Source: UBA7236 sp964463165
GTDB taxonomy: Bacteria > Bacteroidota > Bacteroidia > Chitinophagales > BACL12
Length of the DNA stretch: 64,000 nucleotides
Direction of reading: 5' to 3'
Assembly (NCBI GenBank): GCA_964463165.1
Contig: CAYXBK010000018.1
Location: forward strand, 33,927-97,926
Under the pieces are notes generated by a model. That model saw only the letters and a list, made by a program, of their open reading frames with translations. It searched no databases and was not told where the DNA came from. Position numbers and translations under genes: made by a program. Positions within the stretch are counted from its first letter, which is position 1, and the number at the start of each line of letters is the position of its first letter. Of this stretch, positions 10,272 through 20,411 are shown piece after piece.

Positions 10272-11546
10272 ATGTTAAGATTAAAAACCATTTTTTTTAG
10301 TTCCATAGTATTTATTTATTCCTGCACACCCAAATTTGATGTTATTCGAAAGGTAGATGGTGATATTCCGATAGCCCCAGGTTGTGTGACATTGAAAGAT
10401 AATTTGCAAATTGACAGAGTTGAAATTTCAAATATAAATTATCGCGAATTTTTGTACTGGTTGGAAAAGGAATATGGCTATAATTCTGTTGAATTCAGAA
10501 ATGCATATCCGGATACATTGGTTTGGCGGGAAATATTTTATGATTCTGACCCATATATTCAACTCTACTTTAGACATCCCTCCTATAGTCGAAGGCCTGT
10601 AATTGGAATTTCATTGCAGCAGGCGGATTCGTTTTGTAAATGGCGGAGCGTGGTAGTAAATCAGTTGCTTTATTCGATGGATCATCGTAAAACTTATGAT
10701 TTACTGGAGGATTCGGTTTATAATTTTCCAATGAAGTTCGTTTACCGGCTTCCAACTCTGGCAGAATGGGAATACGCTGCAAGTGCGGGTGACACAACAG
10801 AGAATTCTTCCATTGGGTTTGAAAATATAAAAGATAAAAACAATAATTATACGGTATATACAAAAGAGATCTCAGACCTGAACAAATTTGATCCGTGGGA
10901 AAAAAAATTTTCACCGGAACTACCGCAATCCGTTTATTATGGTAAACCAAATAAATACGGTATATACAATATGATTGGCAATGTCGCCGAACTTACGGGC
11001 GAAGGAAATATCAAGGGCGGCAGCTACAGGCAATACATAGACAGCTGTTTAATTTCGGTAAATGTAACTTACTCCAAACCAAATGCATGGACAGGATTTC
11101 GGTGTGTTTGCGAGTTGATGGAAAATGATACCCTGATTAAAGCTCCGCAATTTTTAAAAGCATTAAATTATGTTCATGAACTTGAAATTGATACAACAAC
11201 CTATCCTCCCGGCCAGGATTTAAAAATAGATTTATCCGGTTATCAAAATGATTTTACCAATTATTATTTTAATATAAGCGCAACATCACTTCATAGTGTT
11301 TTAAAAATGTCCGATATTTTTATTTTTGGACAGGAAGATTCCATTCTATTGTTCGAGATCATATTTGCTCCAAAAAAGGGCAACCTTATGAGTGATGTTA
11401 TCAACAATGATGAATTTTCAGTCTATAGCATTGACTATTTTAAACATCTTCAGCCGGGCGACACTGTAGTAATACAAAATTTTACAATATTACAGGCTGG
11501 CAAGTCCGTCAATTTAAAACCAATCCGGATCAAGGTTGTAAAGTAA
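10272..11546 (+). CDS. SUMF1/FGE-sulfatase-domain lipoprotein
   Basis: 424 residues. The signal peptide ends in a lipobox (IYSC at residues 15-18), so it is a lipoprotein. The SUMF1 (formylglycine-generating-enzyme-like) fold shows the usual order EISNINYREF, YRLPTLAEWEYAA, NMIGNVAEL, GGSYR and GFRCV. About 140 further residues form a beta-rich tail outside the domain. In Bacteroidota, SUMF1 lipoproteins such as GldJ and GldK are structural parts of gliding/T9SS machinery rather than enzymes. This one is not a clear GldJ or GldK, so no symbol is given. It follows the DUF3857 genes in the same direction. Confidence 0.75.
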   Translation: MLRLKTIFFSSIVFIYSCTPKFDVIRKVDGDIPIAPGCVTLKDNLQIDRVEISNINYREFLYWLEKEYGYNSVEFRNAYPDTLVWREIFYDSDPYIQLYFRHPSYSRRPVIGISLQQADSFCKWRSVVVNQLLYSMDHRKTYDLLEDSVYNFPMKFVYRLPTLAEWEYAASAGDTTENSSIGFENIKDKNNNYTVYTKEISDLNKFDPWEKKFSPELPQSVYYGKPNKYGIYNMIGNVAELTGEGNIKGGSYRQYIDSCLISVNVTYSKPNAWTGFRCVCELMENDTLIKAPQFLKALNYVHELEIDTTTYPPGQDLKIDLSGYQNDFTNYYFNISATSLHSVLKMSDIFIFGQEDSILLFEIIFAPKKGNLMSDVINNDEFSVYSIDYFKHLQPGDTVVIQNFTILQAGKSVNLKPIRIKVVK

Positions 11547-11564
11547 TTACAAACAGCAAATCAA

Positions 11565-14078
11565 CTACAAAACGTTGAATTGTTTCGTCATTTTTTTTCC
11601 TGCATTGTTTATCTGTAAAAAGTAATTGCCTGCCGGAAGTTGATTTATTTTTATCGAAGATTTGTCGGTTCCGGAAATATTGAATTCCTTCACCTTTTCT
11701 CCTACTCCATTATAAATTTCAACAATTGCCTGTTTCATAATTTCTGAACATTCGATTATTAAATAATCTGTAGCCGGATTGGGAAATATATCGAATGAAA
11801 TATTTTTATCCTCAATTGATTGTATCACCGGCGGCTCCTGGATGGGAACGGATATTTTCCAGGCACCTCTTCCATACGTTCCGGCAAATAATGTATTTGT
11901 TGGCCCGTCGTAATAGATTTCATAAACAGATGCAATTGGTAATTCGCTTCCCAATAAATTCCAGTTTATGCCATCGTTAAATGAATAATAACATCCTACA
12001 TCAGTTCCTACAATTAATGTTGTTGTATCACCCGGATATTTTGCAATTTGAATATCATTGACAGGGATATCTGGCATATCACCTGAAATCGGTGTCCAGC
12101 TGTCGCCCGCATTTTCAGATTTATAAATATGTGCAATTTCATCCGCCCATCTGAATCCGCTGAACGCAACGTAAACAATTTCCGCATCATTCGGATCTGT
12201 TTCAATACTCATACAATAACGATATGGTAAACCGCTTGTAATTAATTCCCAGTTTTCACCATAATCTTTACTTCTCCAGACATTTGCATCGTCGGTGCCA
12301 ACGTAAATGTAATTTGTATCAGCCGGAGCATTATGTATTGTGAAAATTGTTCCGAACGTCAAACCGATTCCCTGGCTGCCATTTGAAAGGTCGCTGCTGA
12401 TTGTAGTTAAATTATTCCCATAATTATTTGTCCGCTGCACTTTACTACCGCCAAAATAAATCGTTGCCGGATTCAGTGGATTTAATTCGAGCGGACTGCG
12501 CCAGTTATGTCTGTCGCCCCAGTCGTAACCGAAAAACATAGGACTCGATCCGTTGATTGATCCGCCATAACCACCGTACTGATAATTTGCATAATAGGAT
12601 AATTCATCTGAAGGAACAAATCTGGTACTTACACCATCTCCTCCACCTACATAATACCAGGGATCGGTTCCGTCTTTAATAAAACTGCCGTTATCCTGCG
12701 CACCGCCAATCAATAAGGAAGTATCGCCCGGATACATATCAATCGTATACAATTGTGTGACCGGAATATTTTGTGCTGTTGTATAAGTTGCCCAATCATC
12801 ATTTGTAAAATATAAACCTCCATCGGTTCCGATTATTTTATGATTATCGTTTGTAGGTGAAATATAAAATGCCTGTTCATCCACATGTGCAGTTCCTGCA
12901 AATTTGTTCCATGTATTTCCGCCGTTGAGTGAACGGAAACATTGAAATCCGATCCAGTAAATTTTATTCGGATCGTTCGGATTTACTTTTACACCATAAT
13001 ACCAGCAGTCCTGTGTATTTGCATCCACTTCTGCTGCACAATTTAAACCCAACCACGAATCACCGCCGTTTGTTGATTTATAAATATCCTTTAACGCTTC
13101 CGTGCTTCCACATACCGCGGCATAAATAATATCCGGATTTGTAGGTGCAATTGCAAGTGTGATCTTTGCAAATTCTTCATTCGGAATTCCGCTCATAATC
13201 ATTTCCCAAGTATCACCGCCATCGTTGCTCCGGTATATCCTGCTGCTGAATCCTGTATAATCTTTCCTGTAATATCTGCGTACACGTTGCCATGTTGTGG
13301 CATAAACAATATTTGGTTCATCCGGATTAATTGCAACATCAATTGCTCCTGTTGAATCATCAATAAATAAAACTTTTTCCCAACTGCCGCCGCCATCCGT
13401 TGTGCGATATACACCGCGGTCAGAAGTATTTTGAAAAAGATCTCCCAGCATTGCTGCAAAAACAATTTGTGTATTTTGCGGATTGATTGCAAGCCTACCG
13501 GTATTTCCTCCGTTTTCAACGCCTGTATTCACCCATGTCGCACCACCATCGGTTGATTTATAAATTCCATCGCCATCATATGTTACCGAACCAACGCCGT
13601 TTCCCCCTTCACCCGTTCCGACATAAATTGTATTTGTATCAACCGGATCAATTGCAATATCTCCAATACTTAAACTGCCGTTATCATCAAAAATATTCAT
13701 CCATGTTGTTCCTCCATTATAGGATTTTAATACACCACCGCTTGCCGTGCCGACATAAATTGTATTATCGTTTCCGGCAGGACATTCAATATCTGCAATT
13801 CTTCCTCCGATCGTGAGCGGGCCCATAAATTCCCAATCATCTGCTCTTGTTCCGTCAGTTTTTGCAAGCCTGTTTTTCTGTTTTAAACTTTTTGTATAAT
13901 TCACCGCATTGCGTTGTGCCTCTTTATCAACACGGTCGTATGGAAATACTTTTTGTGCATAAAGCCATTCGTCGGGAGCAAGAGATTCATTTTCTTCAGG
14001 AGTGGATTCCGTTGCAAAAAAACGCTGTGAGCAAATTGCTGCAGGAAGAATTAAGAGGAGCAGAAAATATTTTTTCAT
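11565..14078 (-). CDS. T9SS-exported sortilin/BNR-type beta-propeller protein
   Basis: 837 residues from the ATG at 14078, which directly precedes a signal peptide (MKKYFLLLLILPA...). The body is a long run of glycosidase/sortilin-type propeller blades with Asp-box-like motifs (STDGGATW, SNDGGDTW, SENAGDSW) and repeated IYVGT strands. The last 80 residues are a T9SS type A sorting domain starting at FPNPATDYL and ending KQFNVL, so the protein should be exported across the outer membrane. Such proteins are often adhesins or hydrolases; no catalytic residue is clear. Confidence 0.85.
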   Translation of the reverse strand: MKKYFLLLLILPAAICSQRFFATESTPEENESLAPDEWLYAQKVFPYDRVDKEAQRNAVNYTKSLKQKNRLAKTDGTRADDWEFMGPLTIGGRIADIECPAGNDNTIYVGTASGGVLKSYNGGTTWMNIFDDNGSLSIGDIAIDPVDTNTIYVGTGEGGNGVGSVTYDGDGIYKSTDGGATWVNTGVENGGNTGRLAINPQNTQIVFAAMLGDLFQNTSDRGVYRTTDGGGSWEKVLFIDDSTGAIDVAINPDEPNIVYATTWQRVRRYYRKDYTGFSSRIYRSNDGGDTWEMIMSGIPNEEFAKITLAIAPTNPDIIYAAVCGSTEALKDIYKSTNGGDSWLGLNCAAEVDANTQDCWYYGVKVNPNDPNKIYWIGFQCFRSLNGGNTWNKFAGTAHVDEQAFYISPTNDNHKIIGTDGGLYFTNDDWATYTTAQNIPVTQLYTIDMYPGDTSLLIGGAQDNGSFIKDGTDPWYYVGGGDGVSTRFVPSDELSYYANYQYGGYGGSINGSSPMFFGYDWGDRHNWRSPLELNPLNPATIYFGGSKVQRTNNYGNNLTTISSDLSNGSQGIGLTFGTIFTIHNAPADTNYIYVGTDDANVWRSKDYGENWELITSGLPYRYCMSIETDPNDAEIVYVAFSGFRWADEIAHIYKSENAGDSWTPISGDMPDIPVNDIQIAKYPGDTTTLIVGTDVGCYYSFNDGINWNLLGSELPIASVYEIYYDGPTNTLFAGTYGRGAWKISVPIQEPPVIQSIEDKNISFDIFPNPATDYLIIECSEIMKQAIVEIYNGVGEKVKEFNISGTDKSSIKINQLPAGNYFLQINNAGKKMTKQFNVL

Positions 14079-14155
14079 ATCTGTATTTGACACCTTAAAT
14101 TTAATCAAATTATTTTAACCGGTTCCGCGGTTGTATAGCGGATGAGCTCATGAAT

Positions 14156-16225
14156 TCAATAAGAAATACCCCATACATAATACATTGTTCTTGTGTAATA
14201 CTTGTCGGCGGGAAGCGTCCTGATCTCAATTGTCACCCAACCGTTTTTATCATAATTATTTGTCACCGTATAATATTGCAGCCAGATACCTTCACCAACA
14301 TTATCCGAGCCACCTGTTAAAGCACCGCCATCAGTATTTTCATACAAATAACTGAGGTTATTCGGAATAAATTTCACCCTGTTCATATCCGCATCTTCCA
14401 TCATAAAAAAAACTTTTAATGTTTTTCCGACCGGTACATCGATGCGTACGTATTCACGGTCGAATACCGGTTCAGCAGTAAACACCAAAGCACCTCCGTC
14501 ATGAAATTCGAAACCGGGTGAAGTGCTTTTTGCAATTTCAGTTGCAGCCCGAAGTGTTTGAACAATATTTGCCGGCTCAGAGTGCGTACCATAATTTGTT
14601 TTATCGGTAAAAACGGTTGTTTGTGTTTGATTGGATGTAACAACCGGTTCAACCATCGACAGGTCGGTTGGCTGCCCTTCGTATTGCAAACAATTTATTA
14701 ATGTATAATCCGGTGCAGGTTCACAATAAATGTATTGATGATCATTTAAAATACGCAATGCTTTTCCCTGAGCGATTCCATTTACATATTTCACGCTGTA
14801 ATTCGCCTCAAAATTATAGCCGATCGAACCATAACCGTTTGGGATATCATTTACAAAATTGCAGTGAAAACTTCTTTTCCCGTTATAACCGAAATTAGAT
14901 GCATCGCGATGAATAAATGACCTGCCCATGTAAATGGTTGTTATTCCGTTTTTTAATCCATTTAAAAATTCGCTTGCTATTATCATAGAATCGTACGGCA
15001 TAATGATCAAACCCGTACCGTTTAATCTGCCGTTTAAAAATTTCCCGTCGTAAATATTTCCCTTTGCATCAATAAAAACACCGGATCCGTTTTTACAATC
15101 ACCGCTGACACAACCCGGAATTGCAAGGGTTTGCATATTCGCATATATTTTAAAACAATGCATATCCGCCCGCATTTCATTACCGGGATCGGAAGGGCGC
15201 ACAAATTTTAATTGCACCATTTGATCTGCATCGCCGGTTAATTTCTCAAGGATCTGCAATTTATTCATGTCATAAATATAATTTTCGTTCAGCGCAACAC
15301 TTGTAATTCTGTCGCCTGCTTTTAAACCTTCCAGCCATGCGGGAGAATATGGATCCACTGCAGTAATAAACCAATTCTCATTTATTTTTTGGATTTCCAG
15401 TCCAACACCGCAAATCAATTTATCGGGATGAGCCGCTGCAATCATATTAATAATTTCAGCAGCAGATTTGGAATTTATAATTGAATCAGCCTGCAATTTT
15501 TTCCGGACAATAGCGGCCTGTTCATCTTCATATTTTTTCAATGCTGCAGCATCTTCCTCTGCTTTTTGCTTTGCGAGTTGGGCTTTTGTTTCATCTTGCT
15601 TTTTTTTCTCTGCGAGTGCATTCAAATATTTTGCTTCGGCATCTGTTTTTATTTTTTCGCTTTCAGCAAAAGAAACATATTTACCTCCGGAAGCTTCCGG
15701 ATCGGGATACACTTTATTTACTACAGGGCCGGTATAAACATCTCCGTTTTCATACAGAATCGTTTTAATATCTTCTTTACAATTTCCAACGCATGTTCCC
15801 AGTAATTTTGGTCCACCCTCAACCGGAGCTTTGTTTGCTTTTGGAAATTCTGCAGTATAGCTAAGTAAACTTGCATATAATTCACCCCGCTGCTGCCAGC
15901 CCGATGTGGTATATAATATCATGCAGCAATCATATTGCCTGCTGTTAATCTGATTTAAAAATTCCAGACCAGTCAGATTTTTAGAATAGCCCGCTTTTGC
16001 TTCACCTGCTATCCATAACATTTCGGCACCCACAACCATTCCGGCCATATCGGCAGGGCTGCCGCTTTTTATATAAGTGATTAAGGGAACAGTATAAAAA
16101 CTATCCCGTTCGGAGGTATGAATGATTACGAATTTAAATCCGAAATCTTTGCATTCATAAATTTGCTGTGCACTGAGCGTAGAGTAAAATAAAAGGGTAA
16201 AAAAGAAAAGTAAATAACGGTTCAT
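14156..16225 (-). CDS. Secreted protein with two PDZ-like domains and MORN repeats
   Basis: 689 residues from the ATG at 16225, which places a signal peptide (cleavage near SAQQ) at the N-terminus. A first PDZ-like domain holds GSPADMAGMVVG. A charged, Ala/Lys/Glu-rich coiled coil follows (about residues 190-250), then a second PDZ-like domain with SPAWLEGLKAGD. After that come classical MORN units around GNIYDGKFLNGRLNG, and the C-terminal 150 residues are beta-rich. PDZ domains bind peptide tails, but no protease domain is present, so it is more likely an envelope scaffold. Its neighbours are on the same strand. Confidence 0.7.
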   Translation of the reverse strand: MNRYLLFFFTLLFYSTLSAQQIYECKDFGFKFVIIHTSERDSFYTVPLITYIKSGSPADMAGMVVGAEMLWIAGEAKAGYSKNLTGLEFLNQINSRQYDCCMILYTTSGWQQRGELYASLLSYTAEFPKANKAPVEGGPKLLGTCVGNCKEDIKTILYENGDVYTGPVVNKVYPDPEASGGKYVSFAESEKIKTDAEAKYLNALAEKKKQDETKAQLAKQKAEEDAAALKKYEDEQAAIVRKKLQADSIINSKSAAEIINMIAAAHPDKLICGVGLEIQKINENWFITAVDPYSPAWLEGLKAGDRITSVALNENYIYDMNKLQILEKLTGDADQMVQLKFVRPSDPGNEMRADMHCFKIYANMQTLAIPGCVSGDCKNGSGVFIDAKGNIYDGKFLNGRLNGTGLIIMPYDSMIIASEFLNGLKNGITTIYMGRSFIHRDASNFGYNGKRSFHCNFVNDIPNGYGSIGYNFEANYSVKYVNGIAQGKALRILNDHQYIYCEPAPDYTLINCLQYEGQPTDLSMVEPVVTSNQTQTTVFTDKTNYGTHSEPANIVQTLRAATEIAKSTSPGFEFHDGGALVFTAEPVFDREYVRIDVPVGKTLKVFFMMEDADMNRVKFIPNNLSYLYENTDGGALTGGSDNVGEGIWLQYYTVTNNYDKNGWVTIEIRTLPADKYYTRTMYYVWGISY

Positions 16226-16299
16226 ATAAATCAGATGAGATCGAAATATACCCAAATAAATCGATTCAGGCATATTGAAATCAACAGATGAACAAAGGT

Positions 16300-17019
16300 T
16301 TAAAACCCGAATGCACTTTTTGTATTTACTTCGATAAGTCCGCCGGTAAAATCACCATATTTTGCAGAAAATCCAAAGCAGGTCACATCCACCCAGCGAA
16401 TTGATTGAAGCGGAACATGCGCATCCCCAATCACAACAATCCCGTCAATGATATATTTATTCGCATCAGATCTTGAACCTGCGAAATAAAGCAAACCATC
16501 TTCTCCGCCGTCAGCTGCATAAACCATTCGCGTTTGCATTGCGATAATATGCGGAATCTCTCCTTTAGGTAATGTTGTTGCCGCTTTTCGTGTAATGATT
16601 TTAGCTTCGACATACTGAAATCCAAAACCTGGCATATCGCAATCAATGCACGGATTTATAATTTTAGGAAATGTTGATTGAATTGAAACTTCGGGCAATT
16701 CAACCGGATAAGTGATCAGGCCAATTAAAACAGTATCAGTTGGAAAAGGATCTAAAATACATACAGAGGAAAAATATCCGACATAGGATATTTTGATGGA
16801 AAGAGATCTTTTTGGAATATATTTTAAAACAAAAGCACCATTTGAATCTGTGATGGCTGTTTGAATGATTTCTTCCTTTTCCATTAAACTGATATTTGCA
16901 CAAGAAAGTGGTTGACCATTCACCTCGTCAACCACTCTCCCATGGAGCAGGGAAGATTGTGCAAATGCTGCAAAAAAATTCATAGCGCAGCAAAAGAGGA
17001 TAATTATTTTGCGAAACAT
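16300..17019 (-). CDS. Carboxypeptidase-regulatory plus TonB plug-like protein without barrel
   Basis: 239 residues with a signal peptide. Residues about 22-100 form a carboxypeptidase-D-regulatory-like beta-sandwich (HGRVVDEVNGQPL, NGAFVLKYIP, ISYVGY). The C-terminal part resembles a TonB-receptor plug (YIIDGIVVIGDAHVPLQSIRWVDV, then YGDFTGGLIEVNTK) but the protein ends there with no beta-barrel. A Cys pair in PCIDCDMP is distinctive. It lies 4 bases after the similar upstream gene at 17024-17704. Both have intact ends, so they are plug-only proteins rather than random truncations. Confidence 0.7.
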   Translation of the reverse strand: MFRKIIILFCCAMNFFAAFAQSSLLHGRVVDEVNGQPLSCANISLMEKEEIIQTAITDSNGAFVLKYIPKRSLSIKISYVGYFSSVCILDPFPTDTVLIGLITYPVELPEVSIQSTFPKIINPCIDCDMPGFGFQYVEAKIITRKAATTLPKGEIPHIIAMQTRMVYAADGGEDGLLYFAGSRSDANKYIIDGIVVIGDAHVPLQSIRWVDVTCFGFSAKYGDFTGGLIEVNTKSAFGF

Positions 17020-17023
17020 GTAA

Positions 17024-17704
17024 TTAATTCACGTCGATATAATCCTTTGTAAATATTTCGACAATACCGCCGGTTACATCACCATAATTTGCGGGAATGC
17101 CACCGGTAATCACATTGATGGATTTAATTGAATTCATAGGTAGATATAAACTGCCGATCACTTTAATTCCGTCCACCACATATAATGTTGCGTCTTCTCT
17201 CGAACCGCCGATATTTAAACCGCCTGTTTTTTCATTGTTGTACACCGCTGGCGCCTGTGCGGCAACATCAATGATATTGTCTATTGCACGGTGCTTAAAA
17301 TCTTCTGCTTTTACTGTAGTGATCACAGTCGGGTCCTGTTTATCTATCAATGGAGCTGTTACATAAATCGGCCCGATGGAAATTCCTGATTTTAATTCCA
17401 GGATTTGAAATGTAAGTCCGCGGGTGGTTACTTCAATATGCTGGTATTCCACCGTATCATATCCGAATGCAGAAACATATAAATCGTAATATCCCGGTTG
17501 TAATGGTTTTAAAGTATATACGCCGGATGCATCGGATTGCGATTGCATAACGAGATTTGAATTTGTTTTCAAAGTGAGATAAGCGCTTGGAATGGATTCC
17601 TTTGTTTCGCTGTCAATTACTTTACCGGTAATTTCTCCTTCAAATTGCGCAAATACTGCTGCAGATAAAAAAAGAAATAAAATAGAAGCCGCTGCTTTTT
17701 TCAT
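17024..17704 (-). CDS. Carboxypeptidase-regulatory plus TonB plug-like protein without barrel (first of pair)
   Basis: 226 residues from the ATG at 17704, which is chosen because it starts the signal peptide. A regulatory beta-sandwich (GKVIDSETKESIPSAY, VSAFGYDTVEY) is followed by a plug domain: VTAPLIDKQDPT, GGLNIGGSREDATLYVVDG, IKSINVITGG, YGDVTGGIVEIFTK. It ends immediately after the plug, where a complete SusC-type receptor would continue with some 600 barrel residues. It is probably periplasmic and could bind TonB, a receptor or a partner. Its homologue follows after 4 bases. Function unknown. Confidence 0.7.
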   Translation of the reverse strand: MKKAAASILFLFLSAAVFAQFEGEITGKVIDSETKESIPSAYLTLKTNSNLVMQSQSDASGVYTLKPLQPGYYDLYVSAFGYDTVEYQHIEVTTRGLTFQILELKSGISIGPIYVTAPLIDKQDPTVITTVKAEDFKHRAIDNIIDVAAQAPAVYNNEKTGGLNIGGSREDATLYVVDGIKVIGSLYLPMNSIKSINVITGGIPANYGDVTGGIVEIFTKDYIDVN

Positions 17705-17827
17705 GTTGTGTTTTTTTAATTGTTCAAACTTATATGGATTGCATACATCATTTGTCACCCGATTGCCATGAATGTTGCCATGACAATGGAATGACCGATT
17801 GTTTACACAACGATGAAAAAAACGCTG

Positions 17828-19612
17828 CTATTTCACAATTATTTCGAAGGGCAGCCTTGCCTGTGTTACAGGGCGATTCAATAATTGCTCCACTGCCTGG
17901 TAATGCGGATATAAAATGCCGAGTTGTTCGGACTTGATTTTTGCTTCTGTTTCTTCTGTTAAACTTGTGATGACAGATTCGAACACGGTTTCTTCCTGTT
18001 TCGGATATTCAACAATTTTAAATTCTTTTAATCCTGCCAGTTCTTTTGCTCCTGCAATTGCTTCATCAATACCACCGATCTCATCTACCAAACCGATTTC
18101 TTTTGCTTTTGCACCTATCCAGATGCGCCCTTGCGCTATTGCTTCAATTTGTTCAACCGTCATATGCCTTCCGTCTGCCACCATTTGTTTGAAATGCAGA
18201 TAGGTGGAGTCCACCCCATCCTGTAAAATTTGCGCTTCACGTGCATTGAATTCTCTGGTTATGGATGGAAAATCGGCATGAGCAGAAGTGCTTGCGGTGT
18301 CGAATGTGATGCCGAGCTTATCATTCATAAATCCTGAAATTTCGGGCACAATTAAAAACACGCCGATCGATCCGGTTAATGTATTCGGTTGCGCATAAAT
18401 TTTATTTGCATTACATGAGATCATATATCCGCCGCTGGCTGCATAATCACCCATTGAAACAACAACGGGTTTTAATTTTTTAGTGATCTCAATTTCACGC
18501 CACATCACATCACTTGCAACCGCACTTCCTCCCGGCGAATTTACACGCAGCACAACCGCTTTAATATTTTTATCATCTCTTACTTTTTGCATCGACTCTG
18601 CAAATGATTTTGAACCGAGATAAGAACCGCCTTCTCCTTCACCATCTATAATAGTTCCGTCGGCATAAACAATTGCGATTTTTTCTTTTGCGGCGGCATC
18701 CGATTTTGAAACAGATGAAAATGAATTTTTATAATCACTCATTGCAACGAGTTCAATTTTGCGATCACTGCTCACACCGCAGCGTTTTTTCATTTCATCA
18801 ATCACTTCATCATAATATTTCAGCTCATCGATCAGTCCGTATTTCACAGCTTCGGAAGGATACCAGCCGGAAAGATTATCTGCGATCGCCCTGTATTCAG
18901 AAACTGATTTTGGGCGTGCTGCATTTATTTCATTTAAATTTTCATCAAACAAGCCATTTAAAAATTCTTCCAGCTGCAAACGGTTTTCATCGCTCATTTT
19001 TTCCATTCTGAACGGTTCTGTTGCGCTCTTGAATTTCCCGTCGTAAAACACCTGTGTTTTTATACCAAGCTTATCGATTGTTCCTTTATAAAAAGATAAT
19101 TGCGCACTTAATCCTTTAAAATCAATTGCACCTGAAGGATTCATATATATTTTATCGGCGATACTTCCGAAATAATAACTTGTTTGTGAAATCACTTCAC
19201 CATAGGCAACAACAAATTTTCCGCTGGTCTTTTTAAAATCTGCAAGCGCATCTCTTATTTCCTGCAGTGTTGCATAACTGTTTGGGTTGATGCCGAGCTC
19301 CAGATAAATACCTTTGATATTTTCATCCGTTTCAGCATGTTTAATATTGGCAAGAATATCGTTCAGTCCGATGGCATTTCCATCTCCCAACGATAAAAGA
19401 CCAAGGCCGGAAGGCAAACCTGTTTGCGTTTGCTCCCCGATTTCATAATTTGTATTGATCCTCAAAACCGAATTCGGCTTCACGGCGAGTTTATCTTTTT
19501 CAAAAGATTTTGAAATGCCGGAGATGATGGCAGCGAATAAAAAGATGGAAATTACTGTAAACACAAGGATCGCAAGAAACGATGCGAAAAAGGAGCGGAA
19601 GAATTCTTTCAT
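17828..19612 (-). CDS. sppA: Signal peptide peptidase SppA, 67K type
   Basis: 594 residues, the usual length for the long SppA form with two tandem S49/ClpP-like halves. An N-terminal membrane helix (FLAILVFTVISIFLFAAII) anchors it in the inner membrane facing the periplasm. The C-terminal half has NSPGGSAVAS and GDYAASGGYMIS, the latter carrying the Ser nucleophile; the N-terminal half (GEVISQTSYYFGSIADKIYM) should provide the catalytic Lys. It degrades cleaved signal peptides in the membrane. Transcribed divergently from folK. Confidence 0.9.
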   Translation of the reverse strand: MKEFFRSFFASFLAILVFTVISIFLFAAIISGISKSFEKDKLAVKPNSVLRINTNYEIGEQTQTGLPSGLGLLSLGDGNAIGLNDILANIKHAETDENIKGIYLELGINPNSYATLQEIRDALADFKKTSGKFVVAYGEVISQTSYYFGSIADKIYMNPSGAIDFKGLSAQLSFYKGTIDKLGIKTQVFYDGKFKSATEPFRMEKMSDENRLQLEEFLNGLFDENLNEINAARPKSVSEYRAIADNLSGWYPSEAVKYGLIDELKYYDEVIDEMKKRCGVSSDRKIELVAMSDYKNSFSSVSKSDAAAKEKIAIVYADGTIIDGEGEGGSYLGSKSFAESMQKVRDDKNIKAVVLRVNSPGGSAVASDVMWREIEITKKLKPVVVSMGDYAASGGYMISCNANKIYAQPNTLTGSIGVFLIVPEISGFMNDKLGITFDTASTSAHADFPSITREFNAREAQILQDGVDSTYLHFKQMVADGRHMTVEQIEAIAQGRIWIGAKAKEIGLVDEIGGIDEAIAGAKELAGLKEFKIVEYPKQEETVFESVITSLTEETEAKIKSEQLGILYPHYQAVEQLLNRPVTQARLPFEIIVK

Positions 19613-19705
19613 TTCAGAGTTTGATTGTTTATAATTTTTTTATAAAAAAAGTACTATTTTTCAAAAGTTCTCGTTACTTTTCGGAGGAAACTCCTCACTT
19701 AGTAG

Positions 19706-20212
19706 ATGATGACGGAACATATTGCCTACTTATTGTTGGGCACAAATTTAGGAAACCGCACAGAGAACCTTTCAAAGGCAACTGCCGCAATCAGAATGTT
19801 TTTGGGTCGTGTGGACCAGCAATCTCATGTTTATGAGACGGAGCCTTGGGGCCGCCCGCATCAGCCAACCTTCTACAATCAGGCAATTCAGATCACAACA
19901 CCTTGTTCACCACTCGAAACACTGCACCTTATAAAACAGGTGGAATTTCTTCTAGGCCGGGATAATAAAGAAAAATGGGCACCAAGGATCATTGATATCG
20001 ATATTTTGTTTTTTGATGACCTCTGTATCGAATCACCATTATTAACAGTTCCGCATAAACATCTCACAGACAGGAAGTTTACCCTTGAACCACTCAAAGA
20101 AATTGCACCGCATCTCGTTCATCCTGCCGCTCAGAAAACGATCACACAACTTTATCTTGAATGCCCCGATCCCCTCGTTGTAAATCCGCTGAATGTGGTT
20201 TATCAGTTTTGA
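19706..20212 (+). CDS. folK: 2-amino-4-hydroxy-6-hydroxymethyldihydropteridine diphosphokinase
   Basis: 168 residues, the normal HPPK length. Motifs are LLGTNLGNRTENL at the start, YETEPWG, FYNQAI and the metal-binding RIIDIDILFFDD, then PHKHLTDRKFTLEPL. It transfers pyrophosphate from ATP to the pterin substrate in folate synthesis. ATG occurs twice in a row (19706 and 19709), so the exact start differs by at most one codon. A deoxynucleoside kinase gene follows after 199 bases, a pairing that is common in Bacteroidota. Confidence 0.9.
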   Translation: MMTEHIAYLLLGTNLGNRTENLSKATAAIRMFLGRVDQQSHVYETEPWGRPHQPTFYNQAIQITTPCSPLETLHLIKQVEFLLGRDNKEKWAPRIIDIDILFFDDLCIESPLLTVPHKHLTDRKFTLEPLKEIAPHLVHPAAQKTITQLYLECPDPLVVNPLNVVYQF

Positions 20213-20216
20213 GATG

Positions 20217-20237
20217 GAGCCAGGAATCAAGACTTCA
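20217..20237. repeat. Heptamer-period repeat, three units
   Basis: GAGCCAG, GAATCAA, GACTTCA directly after the folK stop. It belongs to the same 7-bp-period family as the better copies at 45233 and 20362. Confidence 0.4.
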
Positions 20238-20361
20238 ACATCCCTGTAAAATATAATTCCTGTTTTACTGCTTATAAATGTAAATTTCAGTGAATGAAAT
20301 AACATTCCATTTACATAGCAGCCTCAAACCTGACTCATATCATCATTTGTAATTAAATGCA

Positions 20362-20396
20362 TCTTGTCTCCTGACTCTTGACTCCTGACTCTAAAT
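20362..20396. repeat. Heptamer-period repeat, five units
   Basis: TCTTGTC, TCCTGAC, TCTTGAC, TCCTGAC, TCTAAAT. Read on the other strand the units are GTCAGGA-like, that is, the GARYCAG family found at 45233, here in opposite orientation. It stops just before the promoter of the kinase gene. Confidence 0.6.
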
Positions 20397-20399
20397 TCC

Positions 20400-20407
20400 T
20401 ATTTTTG
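20400..20407 (+). promoter_or_regulatory. Bacteroidetes -7 promoter element of the deoxynucleoside kinase gene
   Basis: TATTTTTG fits TAnnTTTG and ends 4 bases before the ATG at 20412, which implies a leaderless or nearly leaderless message. Confidence 0.5.
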
Positions 20408-20411
20408 AAAA

